From: CAZKUR01 sp964556005
GTDB taxonomy: Bacteria; Bacteroidota; Ignavibacteria; Ignavibacteriales; Ignavibacteriaceae
NCBI GenBank assembly: GCA_964556005.1
Contig: CAZKUR010000055.1
Span: forward strand, 1-25,792
DNA: 25,792 nucleotides
Reading direction: 5' to 3'
Shown here in pieces: positions 9,040 to 16,977 of this stretch. The notes under the pieces are model-generated. The model worked only from the letters and a program-made list of their open reading frames with translations. It searched no databases and was not told where the DNA came from. Position 1 is the first letter of the stretch; each line of letters begins with the position of its first letter. Position numbers and translations under genes: made by a program.

Positions 9040-9897
9040 ATGGATAATTCTGAGTATTTAAGATCGTTTATCGAAATAGGGCTCACGGAAAGAGAAGCTA
9101 AAATCTATATAGCACTTCTTAGCGGAAGAATGTTTACTGTCTCAGACCTCCAAAAAATAGTTAATATCCCAAGAACAAAAATTTATGAAGTTCTTCATAA
9201 AATGGTCGGCAGAAATATCTGCACGGAGAAAAAACTCGGCAAAAATAAAATGTATGAGGCGGTCGAACCCAAGTTGGCGATGGAGAGAATTTATGATAGT
9301 TATCAGAATGAACTAAAGCAAAAAAAAGAATTGATAGACCAGGTTTCCGAAGTTTTTACTCCTATATTCGAAAATAGTAAATCAATTATAAATCCTCTCG
9401 ATTTTATTGATGTAATGGAGGAAAAGACTCAAATTCATAGAAGATACATTAAAAGCGTTAGCAATACTAAAATAGAAATGCTCACCTTTAATAAAGGACC
9501 ATATGCCAGCGACAATAGCGAAAGACTAAAAGAACAGGAAGATGAAGAAGCAAAACTGCTTAAAAGAGGAGGCTCGTCGAAAGGTATTTATCAATTCAAA
9601 GAGTTTGAAGAAATTGATTGGTTATATGAATCCGTAAAAAATTCGGTTCGGGACGGCGAAAAGGCGAGGGTTGTAGAGAGCCTCCCAATCAAAATGTTAA
9701 TTTTCGACGATGAAAAAGTAATGTTTCCTCTTGAACAACCGATCAAAATGTCAAACGATTTAACGATGATTTATATCGAACACAAACAGCTTGCATCGGC
9801 ATGCAGGATATTATTCGATTATATGTGGGACAGCGGAACTGACTTTGAAAAAATTGAAAAATCTTTAACCGGAAATTTTTTTAATCATATTAATTAA
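9040..9897 (+). CDS. TrmB-family transcriptional regulator
   Basis: 285 residues. The N-terminal winged helix (about 12-75) begins with the family hallmark LTEREAKIYIALLSG and continues through the recognition region IPRTKIYEVLHKM and the wing (GKNKMYEAVEP). A predicted coiled coil follows at about 80-105 and would serve dimerisation. The remaining 180 residues match the usual effector part in length, but no ligand-binding motif could be identified. Members of the family sense sugars or other metabolites and repress or activate nearby operons. There is no ribosome-binding site close to the ATG, which is common in Bacteroidota-like genomes. The protein may act on its own promoter and on the divergent kinase gene; this is inferred from position only. 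Confidence 0.85.
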   Translation: MDNSEYLRSFIEIGLTEREAKIYIALLSGRMFTVSDLQKIVNIPRTKIYEVLHKMVGRNICTEKKLGKNKMYEAVEPKLAMERIYDSYQNELKQKKELIDQVSEVFTPIFENSKSIINPLDFIDVMEEKTQIHRRYIKSVSNTKIEMLTFNKGPYASDNSERLKEQEDEEAKLLKRGGSSKGIYQFKEFEEIDWLYESVKNSVRDGEKARVVESLPIKMLIFDDEKVMFPLEQPIKMSNDLTMIYIEHKQLASACRILFDYMWDSGTDFEKIEKSLTGNFFNHIN

Positions 9898-9971
9898 GGG
9901 AATTGATAACTATTGAAAGCTTATCATTTATAGTGTCGTATAAAACTAAATTTAAAAAATCCAATTACTCT

Positions 9972-10010
9972 AAGACCGAAGTATTATTAGGAATCTTACA
10001 TCGGTTTTTT
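9972..10010 (+). terminator. Hairpin terminator after the TrmB-like gene
   Basis: AAGACCGA (9972-9979) can pair with TCGGTTTT (10001-10008), eight pairs including one G-U, with a 21-base loop and a T-run to 10010. The large loop weakens the call. As it lies 42 bp before the next start codon, it could also act as an attenuator for that gene. Confidence 0.45.
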
Positions 10011-10051
10011 ACATTCATTTCATTTAACTAACAACCTAAGCGGAGGTATTG

Positions 10052-12136
10052 ATGAAAAAATTCATTACTTTGTTCTTTCTTGTTTTAAGTGCATCCATTT
10101 TAAATGCTCAAACCTATCTAACCGAAGATTTCGGCAGCGGAACTTTCCCACCGGCGGGATGGACTATTGATGCTCAAGCAGGTAACTGGTCAGCAAACAA
10201 TTCCAATAATGCAGGTGGCACTGCTCCTGAGGCAAGATTCAATTGGAGTCCGCAGTTCACCGGGGACACACATTTAATCTCTCCTGTAATTGATCTTACT
10301 GGAGTAACCGCACTTAAAGTAAAATTTAGACATATGCTAGATCATTATGGCGGTCCATATACAATCGGCGTTGCTACACGTTCAGGCGGTGGAAACTGGA
10401 ATATCATTTGGGAAGTTGTAAATCCACAGGAAAGTATTCCTGCAACACAGGAAATTGTTACAATTAATAACAGTGACTTAGGGGCCTCGGATTTTCAAAT
10501 CTGCTGGTTCTTCAGCGGAAATTCTTATAACTTGAATTATTGGTACATTGATGATATAAGTTTATTTACCCCGTTAGCTCATGACGCTATGGTAAAAGAT
10601 ATTATTGTTGACAATCAATATGTTCCCGGTAGTAATGTTACTCCTAAAGTGCTGGTAAAAAATTTCGGAACCAATACCGAAACTTTCAATACATCATGCT
10701 GGATAAAAATCGGAAGCAATTCAGTATATAATCAAACAAGTTCTGACTTAACATTAGCCCCCGATGAAGAACAAACTATCACCTTCCCGGATTATGTTGC
10801 TTCAAGTGCAAATGAACTTTTCCAGATATTTGCTAAAACCAATCTCTCCGGTGATATGGATACAACCAATGATACAATGTCAAAATGGTTTAATACTTAT
10901 ACAACTGAAAGAGACATGGTAGTTCTTGAGATCGGAACCGGAACATGGTGTCAATATTGCCCCGGCGCAGCCATGGGTGCTGATGATATGGTTGATAGCG
11001 GCAAAGCAGTTGCTGTAGTTGAATATCATAACGGTGATCCGTATACGAACGCTGCATCGGATGCGAGAAATAATTATTATAATGTTACCGGTTTTCCGAC
11101 TGCAACTTTTGACGGCGTAACTCAATTTATCGGTGGTGATCACACTCAAAGTATGTACTCATATTATCTGCCGATTTATAATAGCCGCAAACCAATAAAC
11201 TCAGCATACAGCGTACAAATTTACGGTGAGCATACCGGCAATACATATAATCTTGAAATTCATGCAAACAAAGTTGCAACAACACCGCCATACACCAATC
11301 TTGTTTTACAGGTTGCTTTAACCGAATCAGATATTCAGTATAACTGGCAGGGACAAACGCAGGTAGATTTTGTCGAAAGAGCGATGATGCCCGATCAAAA
11401 CGGTACAGCGCTTGATTTCAGTTCAAATGAAAACCAGGTTGTAAATCTAAGCTTTACAATGGATCCTTCCTGGGTAACCGATAATTGCGAATTGGTTGCT
11501 TTTATTCAAAACAACGACGGAAAAGAAATTCAACAAGGTACAAAAGTTAAACTGACCGAGTTGTCCCCTGTACCGGTTGAATTAACCTCATTTACCTCTA
11601 CTACTTCGAAAGAAGGGATAACTCTTCATTGGTCAACAGCTTCGGAAACGAATAATCACGGTTTCGAAATTGAAAGATCATATGATGGGAAAACATTTTC
11701 CCAAATCGGATTTGTTCAAGGTGTAGGTACATCAACCGAAAACCATAACTACTCATATCTTGATAAAGTAAAATATTCCGGCAGTCAATTTATATATTAT
11801 AGATTGAAACAAGTTGATTTTAACGGCCGCGCTAATTACAGTGATATATTAAATGTTAAATTTGATGCACCGGGTGTATTCCAATTAAGTCAAAACTATC
11901 CGAACCCATTTAATCCTACAACTAAAATTAATTATAAGGTTCCTGATCAAAGCCTTGTAACAATTAAATTGTATAATGCAATCGGACAGGAAGTTATGAC
12001 TTTAGTTAACGAAGTAAAGGACCCCGGTTCATATGAAATTAATCTTAATGCATCAAAACTTAGTTCCGGTATTTATATTTACCGTATGACAGCTAAGAAT
12101 TTCGTAAGTACAAGAAAATTGTGCATCCTTAAATAA
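10052..12136 (+). CDS. Secreted Omp28/thioredoxin-like protein with T9SS sorting domain
   Basis: The start is ATG 10052, not the in-frame TTG just before it, because a strong GGAGG (10042-10046) sits 5 bases upstream. 694 residues. Signal peptide about 1-20 (ends LNAQ). Choice-of-anchor J-like lectin-fold domain about 25-175 (FGSGTFPPAGW, WYIDDIS). CARDB-like adhesion domain about 178-285. A thioredoxin-fold segment of the Omp28 type lies at about 287-375 and contains GTGTWCQYCPGAA with Cys300 and Cys303, plus the cis-proline-like GFPTATFDG. The pre-sorting module begins at about 508 (PVPVELTSF) and the T9SS type A sorting domain spans 608-694 (LSQNYPNPFNPTTKINY, ends CILK). The protein is expected on the cell surface or released. 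The CxxC pair suggests thiol-disulfide chemistry, but activity is not established for this family. Confidence 0.88.
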   Translation: MKKFITLFFLVLSASILNAQTYLTEDFGSGTFPPAGWTIDAQAGNWSANNSNNAGGTAPEARFNWSPQFTGDTHLISPVIDLTGVTALKVKFRHMLDHYGGPYTIGVATRSGGGNWNIIWEVVNPQESIPATQEIVTINNSDLGASDFQICWFFSGNSYNLNYWYIDDISLFTPLAHDAMVKDIIVDNQYVPGSNVTPKVLVKNFGTNTETFNTSCWIKIGSNSVYNQTSSDLTLAPDEEQTITFPDYVASSANELFQIFAKTNLSGDMDTTNDTMSKWFNTYTTERDMVVLEIGTGTWCQYCPGAAMGADDMVDSGKAVAVVEYHNGDPYTNAASDARNNYYNVTGFPTATFDGVTQFIGGDHTQSMYSYYLPIYNSRKPINSAYSVQIYGEHTGNTYNLEIHANKVATTPPYTNLVLQVALTESDIQYNWQGQTQVDFVERAMMPDQNGTALDFSSNENQVVNLSFTMDPSWVTDNCELVAFIQNNDGKEIQQGTKVKLTELSPVPVELTSFTSTTSKEGITLHWSTASETNNHGFEIERSYDGKTFSQIGFVQGVGTSTENHNYSYLDKVKYSGSQFIYYRLKQVDFNGRANYSDILNVKFDAPGVFQLSQNYPNPFNPTTKINYKVPDQSLVTIKLYNAIGQEVMTLVNEVKDPGSYEINLNASKLSSGIYIYRMTAKNFVSTRKLCILK

Positions 12137-12145
12137 AATTAAAAG

Positions 12146-12194
12146 AAGATGACATCTTTCCCCATCTAAACTGACGGGGAAAAGATGTCATCTT
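12146..12194 (+). terminator. Long-stem terminator after the Omp28-like gene
   Basis: Arms at 12146-12163 and 12176-12194 pair over 18 bases with one bulged A; the loop is 12 bases (ATCTAAACTGAC). No good T-run follows on the plus strand, but the stem is long and begins only 10 bp after the stop codon. Confidence 0.7.
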
Positions 12195-12219
12195 AAAATA
12201 TTCCCACAGATATTTTAAG
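12192..12219. repeat. Second hairpin overlapping the terminator stem
   Basis: CTTAAAATAT (12192-12201) and ATATTTTAAG (12210-12219) form a perfect 10-bp inverted repeat with an 8-base loop. Its left arm shares three bases with the right arm of the larger hairpin, so the two compete only at the junction. It may be a processing site or part of a compound terminator. Confidence 0.5.
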
Positions 12220-12291
12220 TATCTTTTCTCTTCTTTTTACGCAATAACATTTGTAAATTTCATCAATAATAAAAAACAATTTTAGAGAGCT

Positions 12292-15084
12292 ATGATGAAA
12301 TATCTACCTTTTATTTTTCTTTTTCTGATGGTTAGTGTATTTGCGCAGGAAGAAGAACAAGTAACGAATCAAAACCAAATTCTATCTAATACTGTGTATA
12401 ATAATGCACCCGAAGCGTTGCGGCACAATAAACCTTTCGTAAGAGAATGGGTATTCTTCCAGGAAAGAGCTTATCCCAACAATACAATTCCAAAAAATGC
12501 TTACAATAATTCCATGACACAGCTTGAACAATTACGAGCGGAAGGAAAAGTTACGGATGATTATCCATGGGTAAGCCTCGGACCAACACCCGGTGCATAT
12601 TTTAGCTGGGGTAATATTTCTTCAAGAATTGTAACAGGAGCTTTCAACCCTGTTAACCCGGATATAATTTATATCGGTGCAGCAAACGGAGGAGTTTGGC
12701 GAAGCACCGATGGCGGAATCCAGTGGCAGCCGCTGACGGATAACCAGCCTTCGATGGCTATGGGTGCAATTGCAATCGATCCGGATAATACGAATATTAT
12801 TTATGCCGGTACAGGCGAAGCAACATACAGCGGTGCTTCATACTCAGGTTTAGGTTTATTAAAATCTACGGATGCCGGAGATACCTGGACACAGATAACC
12901 GCAGGTTTACCTACAAGTACATATTTTTCAAGAATAAAAATTAGGCCTGGACATAATAATGAATTGATAGCTGCATTGGGCTATTCAGGTTTGTTCAGAA
13001 GTACTGATGCAGGAGTTAGCTGGTCGGCAAAATACGGCGGCAGAATTGATGATATTGTTTTTACTCCATCAGGCGATACTGTTTTTGCAATAGGAGGAGG
13101 AACAGGCTTACTTAGATCAATTGACGGCGGAACTACTTTTTCGAGTTTCGGCTCTGGTGTGCCGTCCGGATGGAGAATTCATTTCGATTTATGCAGATCC
13201 AATCCTGCAGTGATGTATGCCGCAAGTTATTCAAGTTCTACGGCTAATGTAACGGTTTATAAATCTTCTAATTACGGTGCAAATTGGACGCAGCTTGTTC
13301 CGTCTTATGATTTTAACGGCGGACAGGCATGGTATGATTTATATTGCAGAGTTAATCCAATGGATGCAAATGATGTTTTCGTAGGGACAATCGATATTTA
13401 CCGTTCAATAGACGGTGGAACATCATTTACAAATATATCCAACGGTTATTCCTATGGTAATGTTCATGTTGATCAGCACTTTCTTTTCTTTGATCCGAAC
13501 GATCAGAATACTTTTATTGCCTGTAATGACGGCGGGATTTATAAATCCACGAATAACGGCGGTTCATTTATAAACATGAATCAGAATCTTACTTTAACAC
13601 AATTTTACCGGATTGCAGCAAGCCCGTTTGATCCCGGTAGAATCTTAGGCGGAACGCAGGATAATGGAACTCAGGAAACTAATTCTACTATAAACTGGTC
13701 TGCTGCATTCGGAGGCGACGGAGGCGAAGTAAGTTTCAACTTGTTTTCTCAAAATTATATCATCGGCGAATCGCAAAACGGCGGATTGATGAGAACAACC
13801 AACGACGGTTCAAGCTGGATGAATGGTACAAGCGGAATCAATACAGGTGAAAATGCTGCATGGGTTGCACCTATTGTTCATGACCCCGTTACTTCGGGTA
13901 TATTTTATACTGCAAGGCAAAAAGTTTATAAAACCACTAACAACGGCGGAAGCTGGCAGGCAATATCAGGCAATATAAGCAGCACATCTGCCGTCAGCGA
14001 AATGGCTATCAGTAAAACAGACCCAACATTATTGTATTGCAGTGTAAGCGCAACCTTATTTAAGTCTACTGACGGAGGTGTTTCATGGTCAACTGTTACT
14101 TCAGGGCTGCCAAACAGAACAATAACCTCGGTTTATGTTCATCCTAATAATAGTCATATAGCTTTTGTAACTTTTTCAGGATTTGGAACGGATAAAATTT
14201 ACAAGACAACAAACCAGGGAGTAGATTGGAGGAGCATAAGCGGCAATTTGCCCGATTCACCAGTAAACGATATTTACATATATACCGAAGATGCTTCACA
14301 TCCGAACACTTATTTTGTCGCAACAGACATCGGCGTTTTTATGACTCGGGATGGCGGACAGGATTGGGTTGAGCTTGCAAACGGCTTACCGAATACAGTT
14401 GTGCTTCATCTCGATTATTCCGATTCAACTCATATGCTTAGAGCAGGTACACACGGAAGAGGCGTATACGAAACATACATCAATCTTGTAACTCCCGTTG
14501 AGTTAACTTCGTTTAATGCAAACGTAAAAAGTGAAAATAAAATTCTTCTTACATGGTCAACCGCAACCGAAACAAACAACAGGGAATTTGAGGTTGAAAG
14601 AAAATTAAAAAACAACAACTGGGTAATAGTCGGACATACCCAGGGTAACGGGACAACAACAGAACAGCACAGCTATAATTTTACGGATGATATTTCTTCT
14701 TTAAAATATGACGGAAGAATTCTATACCGTTTAAAGCAAATCGACTATAACGGAACATTTAAATATTCAAACACCGCTTATGCCGATGTAAATTATATGC
14801 CTTCGAGTGTTGAGCTTTTACAGAATTATCCTAACCCATTTAACCCGACAACGACAATCACTTATGCAATACCTTACGAAGCAAATGTGAAAATGACAAT
14901 TTATAATTCAATCGGGCAGATGGTTGCTGAGATTGTAAATGAAACTCAAAATCCCGGTTATCACAAAGTTATGTGGAATGCGAATAAATTTGCTTCGGGA
15001 TTATATGTATACACTCTTGAAGTTGAAGGAACAAACGGACAGGATGCAATAGTCCAATCTAAAAAACTTATTTTAATGAAGTAG
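12292..15084 (+). CDS. Secreted sortilin/BNR-repeat beta-propeller protein with T9SS sorting domain
   Basis: 930 residues. Signal peptide about 1-19 (ends VFAQ). A propeptide-like segment, about 30-90, contains WVFFQERAYPNNTIP. From about 95 to 730 there are many Asp-box/BNR blades of the type S(T/I)DGG..W, as in VPS10/sortilin-type and GH74-like propellers. The middle carries NDGGIYKST and the family signature TQFYRI...GGTQDNGT (about 412-460). The pre-sorting module starts at about 735 (PVELTSF, WSTATETNN) and the T9SS sorting domain covers the last 90 residues (LLQNYPNPFNPTTTITY, ends LILMK). Such proteins are exported to the surface; binding or hydrolysis of polysaccharide is possible, but no catalytic pair can be assigned. 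The ATG follows an AGAGAG ribosome site. The 939-residue gene nearby is a clear paralogue. Confidence 0.87.
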   Translation: MMKYLPFIFLFLMVSVFAQEEEQVTNQNQILSNTVYNNAPEALRHNKPFVREWVFFQERAYPNNTIPKNAYNNSMTQLEQLRAEGKVTDDYPWVSLGPTPGAYFSWGNISSRIVTGAFNPVNPDIIYIGAANGGVWRSTDGGIQWQPLTDNQPSMAMGAIAIDPDNTNIIYAGTGEATYSGASYSGLGLLKSTDAGDTWTQITAGLPTSTYFSRIKIRPGHNNELIAALGYSGLFRSTDAGVSWSAKYGGRIDDIVFTPSGDTVFAIGGGTGLLRSIDGGTTFSSFGSGVPSGWRIHFDLCRSNPAVMYAASYSSSTANVTVYKSSNYGANWTQLVPSYDFNGGQAWYDLYCRVNPMDANDVFVGTIDIYRSIDGGTSFTNISNGYSYGNVHVDQHFLFFDPNDQNTFIACNDGGIYKSTNNGGSFINMNQNLTLTQFYRIAASPFDPGRILGGTQDNGTQETNSTINWSAAFGGDGGEVSFNLFSQNYIIGESQNGGLMRTTNDGSSWMNGTSGINTGENAAWVAPIVHDPVTSGIFYTARQKVYKTTNNGGSWQAISGNISSTSAVSEMAISKTDPTLLYCSVSATLFKSTDGGVSWSTVTSGLPNRTITSVYVHPNNSHIAFVTFSGFGTDKIYKTTNQGVDWRSISGNLPDSPVNDIYIYTEDASHPNTYFVATDIGVFMTRDGGQDWVELANGLPNTVVLHLDYSDSTHMLRAGTHGRGVYETYINLVTPVELTSFNANVKSENKILLTWSTATETNNREFEVERKLKNNNWVIVGHTQGNGTTTEQHSYNFTDDISSLKYDGRILYRLKQIDYNGTFKYSNTAYADVNYMPSSVELLQNYPNPFNPTTTITYAIPYEANVKMTIYNSIGQMVAEIVNETQNPGYHKVMWNANKFASGLYVYTLEVEGTNGQDAIVQSKKLILMK

Positions 15085-15101
15085 AAAATTTAATCTCATT
15101 A

Positions 15102-15135
15102 AAGCGGATGTTCTTCCGGGAACGTCCGCTTTTTT
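15102..15135 (+). terminator. Rho-independent terminator after the 930-residue gene
   Basis: AAGCGGATGTTC (15102-15113) pairs with GAACGTCCGCTT (15120-15131) over 12 pairs including one G-U. The loop is TTCCGG and a T-run reaches 15135. It starts 17 bp after the stop codon and works in the plus direction; the minus strand lacks a T-tract. Confidence 0.88.
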
Positions 15136-15233
15136 GATATCATCTCTATTTAATTTCTATTTGCGTGTTTGGGGGAATTATGATTAGATTTTCTTAATTT
15201 ATAATCAATTGAATGAATAATATTAAATCCGCA

Positions 15234-15578
15234 TTACCAATCTATTGATAGTATTTTTGATAATCCTTCTTGTATAAGATCAAAGATATGTTGATTTACT
15301 TTACCAATTTGTCTAATAAATCTAATTTCTGAAATTGATCGTATTTGAAAGCAATCTGCAGAAGAAATCTTTTGGAGATTATTAATATTATCCGGTTCTA
15401 TTTTTACCATCCACGGTGCTATTTTATAAGTATCTTTCCAATCTGTAATTGGGGCAATAATTTTTAAAGGAAGTCTTCCTAATGCATCATCATTTACAAT
15501 AATTGCAGGCCTTATTTTTTTAATTTCAGCACCAATCGTAGGATCAAGATTTATAAGCCAAATTTCACCTTGTTTCAT
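15234..15578 (-). CDS. MazF/PemK-family endoribonuclease toxin
   Basis: The chosen start is the ATG at 15578, giving 114 residues beginning MKQGEIW, the usual family N-terminus. An upstream ATG at 15596 would add six unusual residues. Seen: GEIWLINLDPTIG, then EIKKIRPAIIVN, then APITDW. Arg23 and Thr45 occupy the positions of the catalytic Arg and Thr of MazF toxins. The protein should form a dimer that cuts mRNA at short specific sites when free of antitoxin. Its start overlaps the end of the antitoxin gene by 14 bp (ATGAAACAAGGTGA), so translation is probably coupled. The reading frame is intact. Confidence 0.88.
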   Translation of the reverse strand: MKQGEIWLINLDPTIGAEIKKIRPAIIVNDDALGRLPLKIIAPITDWKDTYKIAPWMVKIEPDNINNLQKISSADCFQIRSISEIRFIRQIGKVNQHIFDLIQEGLSKILSIDW

Positions 15579-15777
15579 AAAAATTTTCGAAGTCAATGTC
15601 TGTAAAAGAGATTAGTTCCATATTGGTTTTGTACTCTTCACGTAATTCTTCAACTGCCCTGCTCATTTTCTCTTTTATTTCTTTTTCCCTAATAGATTTT
15701 AATATTTTTTCAACAATCAACATCCTTTTTTCTATAGGCAGGTGTTCAATTTGTTTTATTATATCTATCGTTTCCAT
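15565..15777 (-). CDS. Antitoxin partner of the MazF-type toxin
   Basis: 70 residues, acidic and helical. The first half (IIKQIEHLPIEKRMLIVEKI) resembles the addiction-module component fold with its LPxEKR...VE pattern. The C-terminus ISFTDIDFENFYETR matches the (L/I)xxFTxLDxExFYE tail that is usual for antitoxins directly upstream of MazF-like toxins in this phylum and in cyanobacteria, and should wrap around the toxin. It is first in the operon and overlaps the toxin start. Homology of the N-terminal part is weaker than that of the tail, so the exact antitoxin class is left open. Confidence 0.8.
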   Translation of the reverse strand: METIDIIKQIEHLPIEKRMLIVEKILKSIREKEIKEKMSRAVEELREEYKTNMELISFTDIDFENFYETR

Positions 15778-15789
15778 AACAAACTTATG
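15775..15789. promoter_or_regulatory. Small inverted repeat over the antitoxin start codon
   Basis: CATAA (15775-15779) and TTATG (15785-15789) are a perfect 5-bp inverted repeat around CAAAC, covering the antitoxin ATG. On the minus strand the same bases contain TAAGTTTG, which fits the Bacteroidota -7 pattern TAnnTTTG. It may be an autoregulatory operator; it is short enough to arise by chance. Confidence 0.3.
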
Positions 15790-16077
15790 ATAATATTTAT
15801 CTTTAATGTAATAAAAAATATCAAGGGTTCAAAAAATATCATACAGATCAAAAAATTGAGAACGATATTTTTTTAATATAATGCAATTATCAATTTCTGC
15901 ATAAAAATAATATTTGATTCGGAATATTTATTTCAAAGAAAGTTGTCTATACAAATTCAATTTCCCTTCCTTCTAAAAATATTATTCATAAATTTTATTT
16001 AGTTTTAAACTAATTTTAAAAAACATTATGTGAATACCTTCAAAGGAATCGAATAAAGATTATTTAAGGGAAAGACC
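15778..16077. other. Divergent intergenic region between toxin-antitoxin operon and membrane protein gene
   Basis: 300 bp, very AT-rich, which must hold the promoters for both flanking units. Apart from the small inverted repeat at the antitoxin start, no promoter pair, hairpin or small ORF could be supported. Confidence 0.45.
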
Positions 16078-16917
16078 ATGACGAATAATACACAGGGCAA
16101 AATCATTTTTTCATTATCACTGCCGTTAACCGTTTTAATAATCATCATTAGCTGCTTCGGAATATTTACAACCGGATATTATTCCAATGAGACATTTAAT
16201 TGGGCAACACAATCTATCGGGCAGGATATTATTGATTTATTTCTTTTGTGCCCGTTGTTATTAATTACTTCGTATCTTTCATATAAAAATAATGGAATTG
16301 CAAGGTTAATCTGGGCAGGTATCATTCTTTACCTTGTTTATACTTTTATCATCTATTGTTTTTCGCTTCACTTTAATTCCCTGTTTTTGATTTATTGTTT
16401 TTGCCTCGGCTTATCACTTTATTCTTTTTTATATTTTCTTTTCTCGCAGAACCAGAAACCAATGAAGAAACGGATTACCCAAAAAGCTCCAATCAAAATC
16501 ATTGGGATTTATTTTATAATCATCGGGACAATTTTTTATCTGCTGTGGCTCTCGGAAATTGTGCCTGCAATGGTTAGCAATTCCCGTCCGCAAATTTTAA
16601 TTGATACTGGATTGCTTACAAACCCTGTGCATATTCTGGATTTATCCGTAATACTCCCTGCATTTATACTAACCGGAATATTTCTTTTAAAGAAAAAACA
16701 GATGGGTTTTTTAATGACAACGCCGATATTAATCTTTAGTATTTTAATGAATATAACTATCGGATTTTTATCGATTTTTATGAATTTAAATGGACTCGGC
16801 TCAGGCTTTCAGGTAGTAATAATTATGAGCGTATTTACAATAATAAGTTTTATTCTTTTAATTTTGTATTTGAAGAATATAGGTATATCCGATAATAAAA
16901 ATTTTATTTTCGAATGA
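16078..16917 (+). CDS. Eight-span integral membrane protein of unknown function
   Basis: 279 residues, not recognised as a known family. Hydrophobic segments lie at about 9-31, 48-66, 75-95, 100-122, 140-160, 185-205, 210-232 and 245-266, predicting eight inner-membrane helices. A basic loop (about 126-138, KPMKKRITQKAPIK) is probably cytoplasmic. No conserved charged residues inside the helices and no transporter or enzyme motif stand out. The ATG follows AAGGGAAAG, a fair ribosome site. It lies alone between the toxin-antitoxin unit and a secreted-protein gene that starts 60 bp downstream, with no terminator in between, so the two may be co-transcribed. Its function cannot be inferred. Confidence 0.75.
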   Translation: MTNNTQGKIIFSLSLPLTVLIIIISCFGIFTTGYYSNETFNWATQSIGQDIIDLFLLCPLLLITSYLSYKNNGIARLIWAGIILYLVYTFIIYCFSLHFNSLFLIYCFCLGLSLYSFLYFLFSQNQKPMKKRITQKAPIKIIGIYFIIIGTIFYLLWLSEIVPAMVSNSRPQILIDTGLLTNPVHILDLSVILPAFILTGIFLLKKKQMGFLMTTPILIFSILMNITIGFLSIFMNLNGLGSGFQVVIIMSVFTIISFILLILYLKNIGISDNKNFIFE

Positions 16918-16977
16918 GAATTTTAATTATTTAAAATGAAGGAACTGTTAAAACATTAATTATAATCCGGATAGCTT

